Origin: Bradyrhizobium sp. CCBAU 53351
Lineage (GTDB): Bacteria; Pseudomonadota; Alphaproteobacteria; Rhizobiales; Xanthobacteraceae
Direction of reading: 5' to 3'
NCBI RefSeq assembly: GCF_015291745.1
Contig: NZ_CP030059.1
Coordinates: forward strand, 2,507,501 to 2,571,500
Length of the DNA: 64,000 nt
Below, piece by piece: positions 60,723 through 64,000 of the stretch (positions are counted from its first letter, which is position 1; every line of letters starts with the position of its first letter). The position numbers and the translations under genes are program-made. The notes below the pieces were generated by a model. The model worked only from the letters and a program-made list of their open reading frames with translations. It was not told where the DNA came from and did no database searches.

Positions 60723-61697
60723 CTAACCGGCCTTCTTCGTTCGCGCCGGCGCGCGCACCGGCTTGTCGGGCTTCTTCGGTGCGGTTGCGGCCTTCGCCGC
60801 GGCCTCCTTGCCACCCTTGCCGGCGATCGGCAGCAGCATCTCGCGCTGGCCCTCGACGCGCTTCTTCGGCTTCTTGGCCTTGGTCTCCTTGGCGACCTTC
60901 GCCGCGGGCGCGGTATCCTTCTCGTTCGCGATGCTCTTCTTCAGCGCGTCCATCAGGTTGATGACGTTGCTGCCGGTCTTCGGCGCGGCCTTGGCCGCGA
61001 TCGGCATGCCCGAGCGCTTCTTGTTGATGAGATCGATCAGGGCGGTCTCGTAATGATCCTCGAACAGCTCGGGCTCGAACGCGCCGGACTTCTTCTCGAC
61101 GATGTGCTTGGCGAGGTCGAGCATGTCCCTGGTGAGCTTCACGTCCTGGATGTCGTCGAAATATTCGCTCTCGCTGCGGACCTCGTAGGGATAGCGCAGC
61201 AGCGTGCCCATCAGCCCGCTCTCGAGCGGCTCGAGCGCGATGATGTGCTCGCGGTTGGTCAGCACCACGCGGCCGATCGCGACCTTGTCCATGCTGCGGA
61301 TGGTCTCGCGGATCACGGCATAGGCGTCGTGGCCGACCTTGCCGTCCGGCACGAGATAATAGGGGCGGATCAGATAGCGGTTGTCGATGTCGGACTTCGG
61401 CACGAACTCGTCGATCTCGATCGTGTGCGTGGAGTCCAGCGCGATGTCGTCGAGCTCGTCCTTGGTGACCTCGATATAGGTGTCGGTGTCGACCTTGTAG
61501 CCCTTGACGATGTCCTCGGAGGTGACCTCGTCGCCGGTCTCGGCGTCGACCTTGAGGTACTTGATCCGGTGCCCGGTCTTGCGGTTGATCTGGTTGAAGG
61601 AGACCTTCTCGGTATCCGAAGTGGCCGGATAGAGCGCGACCGGGCAGGTCACGAGCGACAGACGCAGAAAACCCTTCCAATTGGCGCGGGGGGCCAT
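60723..61697 (-). CDS. ku: Ku protein (non-homologous end joining)
   Basis: A 324-residue bacterial Ku. The core covers 1-255 and contains 'WKGFLRLSLVTCPVALYPAT', 'VTSEDIVKGYKVDTDTYIEV', 'PYYLVPDGKVGHDAYAVIRE' and 'VIAIGRVVLTNREHIIALEP'-like stretches, then 'ALKKSIANEK'. The C-terminal 70 residues are Lys/Ala-rich, typical of rhizobial Ku, and probably bind DNA. Ku homodimers thread onto DNA ends and recruit LigD; no ligD is in the window. Several ku paralogs are usual in Bradyrhizobium, so this one is likely one of several. Confidence 0.95.
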   Translation of the reverse strand: MAPRANWKGFLRLSLVTCPVALYPATSDTEKVSFNQINRKTGHRIKYLKVDAETGDEVTSEDIVKGYKVDTDTYIEVTKDELDDIALDSTHTIEIDEFVPKSDIDNRYLIRPYYLVPDGKVGHDAYAVIRETIRSMDKVAIGRVVLTNREHIIALEPLESGLMGTLLRYPYEVRSESEYFDDIQDVKLTRDMLDLAKHIVEKKSGAFEPELFEDHYETALIDLINKKRSGMPIAAKAAPKTGSNVINLMDALKKSIANEKDTAPAAKVAKETKAKKPKKRVEGQREMLLPIAGKGGKEAAAKAATAPKKPDKPVRAPARTKKAG

Positions 61698-61931
61698 GGG
61701 CTACTCCAAACGCAACGGGGACAGACGACTAGGATACCATCGGGGAACAACGAATCAAAGCAAGGTCGGCTGCTGAATCTTGCAACTGCGTTAACTGGCC
61801 GCTGGGCCATGCTGTGCCGCCCGATCCGGCCGCAAAAGCCGGAACATCGTATCCCATCACGCGTTGGCTCTGGACATCGGCTGCGAGGAGGTCGCGGCTA
61901 TCGGGAGCGACATCCAGAGATTGAGGGCATC

Positions 61932-62087
61932 ATGGCAACCACGCGAGAGCAGCATCAGATCGTCGAAACGGCAACCGAGGCGCGGCAGGGTGAACCTGGG
62001 CCGTCCGTTGCCGCCCTGCTCGCCATCTCGACCGGGCTTGCGATCCTGATCCTCGCCGTCATCTGGTTCGTGTTCTTCCGGACCTGA
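61932..62087 (+). CDS. Small single-helix membrane protein
   Basis: A 51-residue protein, ATG 61932 after GAGGG. A polar N-terminal half (1-24, 'ATTREQHQIVETATEARQGE') is followed by one hydrophobic helix ('SVAALLAISTGLAILILAVI') and ends 'WFVFFRT'. Probably a tail-anchored inner-membrane protein. Function unknown. Divergent from ku with a 234-bp gap. Confidence 0.55.
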   Translation: MATTREQHQIVETATEARQGEPGPSVAALLAISTGLAILILAVIWFVFFRT

Positions 62088-62101
62088 CGGCCAAATTCAC
62101 G

Positions 62102-62188
62102 GGAAGGGCGGACCTTCCACTTGCCGCAGTCCGCGGCACATCTGCGCCCGTCCTGCTGCCGGCTCATCCGGCCGCAGGGCGGGCGCAG
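62102..62188. other. Structured intergenic segment with two hairpins
   Basis: Hairpin 1: GGAAGG (62102-62107), loop GCGGA, CCTTCC (62113-62118). Hairpin 2: CTGCGCCCGTCCTGC (62142-62156) pairs with GCAGGGCGGGCGCAG (62174-62188) with one mismatch, and contains an inner GCCGG/CCGGC stem. Situated between the small membrane protein stop and feuP. It may be a terminator or a structured leader; no T-run follows. Confidence 0.55.
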
Positions 62189-62317
62189 TCGCGTTGGCTG
62201 CGAACACGGCGTATATGACCAAAAAGTAACGCGGCAGGTTCCCGGCGTTCATATTCAGTTCACGCCGGAATTGCTCATCTGGCGCAGTGTTGATGCGGCC
62301 TATCTCTGGAGAGAAAC

Positions 62318-62983
62318 GTGCGCCTGCTCGTTGTTGAGGACGACCCCGATCTCAATCGCCAGCTCACCAAGGCGCTGACCGACGCTGGCTATGTCGTCGA
62401 TCGGGCCTTCGACGGGGAGGAGGGGCATTATCTCGGCGACAACGAGCCGTATGATGCCGTCGTGCTCGACATAGGTCTGCCGAAGAAGGACGGCATCTCG
62501 GTGCTGGAGGCCTGGCGCCGCAACGGCCGCACCATGCCGGTCCTGATCCTCACCGCACGCGACCGCTGGAGCGACAAGGTGCAGGGCTTCGATGCCGGCG
62601 CCGACGACTATGTCGCAAAACCGTTCCATCTGGAGGAAGTGCTGGCGCGCATCCGTGCGCTGCTGCGCCGCTCCACCGGCCATGCCCAGAGCGAGCTCAG
62701 CTGCGGCCCCGTGACCCTCGACACCCGCACCGGCCGGGTCAGCGTTTCCGGCAATCCCGTCAAGATGACCTCGCACGAATATCGGCTTCTGGCCTACCTG
62801 ATGCACCATTCCGGGCGTGTGGTGTCCCGCACCGAGCTGGTCGAGCACCTCTACGACCAGGACTTCGACCGCGACTCCAACACGATCGAAGTGTTCGTCG
62901 GCCGCATCCGCAAGAAGCTCGACGTCGACATCATCCAGACCGTCCGCGGCCTCGGCTATCTCCTGACCCCGCCGGCCGCTTGA
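62318..62983 (+). CDS. feuP: OmpR-family response regulator, FeuP-like
   Basis: A 221-residue response regulator starting at GTG 62318 (gagaaac before it). The receiver has the phospho-acceptor Asp in 'AVVLDIGLPKKDGISVLE' and the conserved Lys in 'GADDYVAKPFHLEEVLA'. The winged-helix output domain shows 'KMTSHEYRLLAYLMHHSGRV' and 'RTELVEHLYDQDFDRDSNT'. The sequence agrees very closely with what I know of rhizobial FeuP, which with FeuQ controls iron uptake and osmotic adaptation genes. The kinase gene follows 94 bp downstream. Confidence 0.85.
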   Translation: MRLLVVEDDPDLNRQLTKALTDAGYVVDRAFDGEEGHYLGDNEPYDAVVLDIGLPKKDGISVLEAWRRNGRTMPVLILTARDRWSDKVQGFDAGADDYVAKPFHLEEVLARIRALLRRSTGHAQSELSCGPVTLDTRTGRVSVSGNPVKMTSHEYRLLAYLMHHSGRVVSRTELVEHLYDQDFDRDSNTIEVFVGRIRKKLDVDIIQTVRGLGYLLTPPAA

Positions 62984-63077
62984 GGCGTTCCGGGGCTTGA
63001 CGGGCCGCCCCACAGGGGCCTTGGTCCGATCATGACCTCCGCCGCCCTGCCATCCTGCGCCTCCCGGGATCGTTCCG

Positions 63078-64000
63078 ATGGCCGCTAGCTCACTTGCCAA
63101 CCGACTGTTCCTGTCGGCGACCGCCTGGCTCGTGGTGATCCTGGCCATCACCGGCGTGGTGCTGTCGTCGGTCTACAAGAACGCCACGGAGCGCGCCTTC
63201 GACCGCCGGCTCAACCTCTATCTGCGCACCCTGATCGCGGAGGTCGCGACCCCCGACGAGCCGCCGGACCGCCAGTTCCAGTCGCTGGGCGAGCCCCTGT
63301 TCGAGCTGCCGCTGTCGGGCTGGTACTGGCAGATCACGCGGACCGACACCGAGAAGCCGGAAGTGCGGTCCTCGCGCTCGCTCTGGGACAAGAAGCTGCC
63401 GAAGCTGGAGGAGCAGGGCACCGAGCTCACCGCCGCCGGCATTCGCCTCGCCTATGTCGACGGGCCCGAGGGGCAGAATTTGCGCATGGTCGAACGTCCC
63501 GTCGATCTCGGCGCCGACGGCAAATTTCTCGTCAGCGTCGCCGGCGACGACACCGAGATTTTCGACGAGACGCGCAGCTTCGACTATTATCTCGGCGGCA
63601 CCTTCACCGCGCTTGGCATCGTGCTGCTGCTGACGACCGTGTTCCAGGTCCGCTTCGGCCTCGCACCGCTCAAGCGCATCTCGGAATCGATTGCCGATAT
63701 CCGCTCCGGGCGGGCGGAGCGGCTTGAGGGCGAATTCCCGGTCGAGATCGCGCCATTGGCGCGCGAGACCAACGCGCTGATCGATGCCAACCGCGAGATC
63801 GTCGAGCGCGCGCGGACCCATGTCGGCAATCTCGCCCACGCCATCAAGACGCCGCTCTCGGTGATCGTCAACGAGGCCGGCGCCCACATTGCCGATCCGT
63901 TCGCAGCCAAGGTGATGGAGCAGGCGGACGTGATGCGCGACCAAGTCGCCCATCATCTGGAGCGCGCGCGCATCGCGGCGCGGGTCTCCGTGGTCGCGAC
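63078..64000 (+). CDS. feuQ: Sensor histidine kinase FeuQ-like (3' truncated by the window)
   Basis: The first 307 residues of a membrane sensor kinase. A membrane helix at about 10-33 ('ATAWLVVILAITGVVLSSVY'), a periplasmic domain (35-165), a second helix ('GGTFTALGIVLLLTTVFQVR', about 173-192), a HAMP-like linker ('APLKRISESIADIRSGRAER') and the HisKA-like region. The phospho-acceptor His is in 'GNLAHAIKTPLSVIVNEAG', the HxxKTP form of the PhoQ/FeuQ branch. The ATPase domain lies beyond the window. It follows feuP by 94 bp and would phosphorylate it. Confidence 0.85.
   Translation, partial: MAASSLANRLFLSATAWLVVILAITGVVLSSVYKNATERAFDRRLNLYLRTLIAEVATPDEPPDRQFQSLGEPLFELPLSGWYWQITRTDTEKPEVRSSRSLWDKKLPKLEEQGTELTAAGIRLAYVDGPEGQNLRMVERPVDLGADGKFLVSVAGDDTEIFDETRSFDYYLGGTFTALGIVLLLTTVFQVRFGLAPLKRISESIADIRSGRAERLEGEFPVEIAPLARETNALIDANREIVERARTHVGNLAHAIKTPLSVIVNEAGAHIADPFAAKVMEQADVMRDQVAHHLERARIAARVSVVA

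Overview
The window looks like chromosomal DNA of a Bradyrhizobium-type alphaproteobacterium (Nitrobacteraceae). Evidence: very GC-rich coding DNA, a MucR/Ros regulator, DUF1491, DUF2336 and DUF5330 proteins, TTGA-N6-TCAA (FixK/FNR-type) promoter boxes, a FeuP/FeuQ-like two-component pair, and intergenic repeats of a kind I know from Bradyrhizobium genomes. I see no rRNA, tRNA, CRISPR array, insertion sequence or phage gene.

Layout. 0-7.1 kb holds core-type genes: the end of a proline-rich protein, mucR, sufE, a DUF5330 protein, a DivJ/PleC-like sensor kinase overlapping a peptidoglycan-binding membrane protein, a small membrane protein behind two FixK-type boxes, DUF1491 and DUF2336. 7.3-13.4 kb holds a small protein, a lipoprotein, and a tight four-gene operon: a secreted TPR-CHAT (caspase-like) protease, a secreted beta-rich protein and two zinc-ribbon proteins, one with membrane segments. 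13.4-20.5 kb is catabolic: a LysR regulator divergent from a lactonase-like MBL hydrolase, then a GntR regulon (FAH-family hydrolase, AA_synth-family protein, quinone-oxidoreductase-like enzyme, two-domain VOC dioxygenase, TctC-type binding protein) with the same 12-bp palindrome in front of both arms.

20.6-26.2 kb is a CusBA-type metal efflux operon preceded by a perfect FixK/FNR box. 26.2-31.8 kb is an arsenic island: GFA protein, ArsC, Acr3 and ArsR on one strand; a second ArsR, a flavoprotein with a cysteine-rich tail and an MFS transporter on the other. A shared TCTAGA-centred operator lies before each transcription unit. 31.9-41.1 kb is accessory: small membrane protein, DUF2867, a cytochrome P450 lacking the usual acid-alcohol pair, a serine beta-lactamase-like hydrolase, a zinc-ribbon/cyclase/ATPase/TPR regulator, a hypothetical protein and a sulfotransferase.

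41.2-51.8 kb holds a DUF1214/DUF1254 pair, a class A penicillin-binding protein, a YcgN-family protein, a DHA2-type MFS exporter, a twin-GAF histidine kinase, a ThDP enzyme and a VOC protein. 51.9-54.6 kb encodes a large RTX protein built of four related modules. The 1.1 kb after it holds dispersed-repeat remnants and a pair of inverted hairpin elements, a third copy of which lies at 6.06 kb. 55.7-59.8 kb is a translationally coupled operon of an AMP/thymidine phosphorylase-like enzyme, a PRPP synthetase and a beta-CASP nuclease, suggesting RNA or nucleotide salvage. The end holds an Flp pilin, a small hypothetical protein, Ku, a small membrane protein, a structured intergenic segment, and FeuP with a truncated FeuQ.
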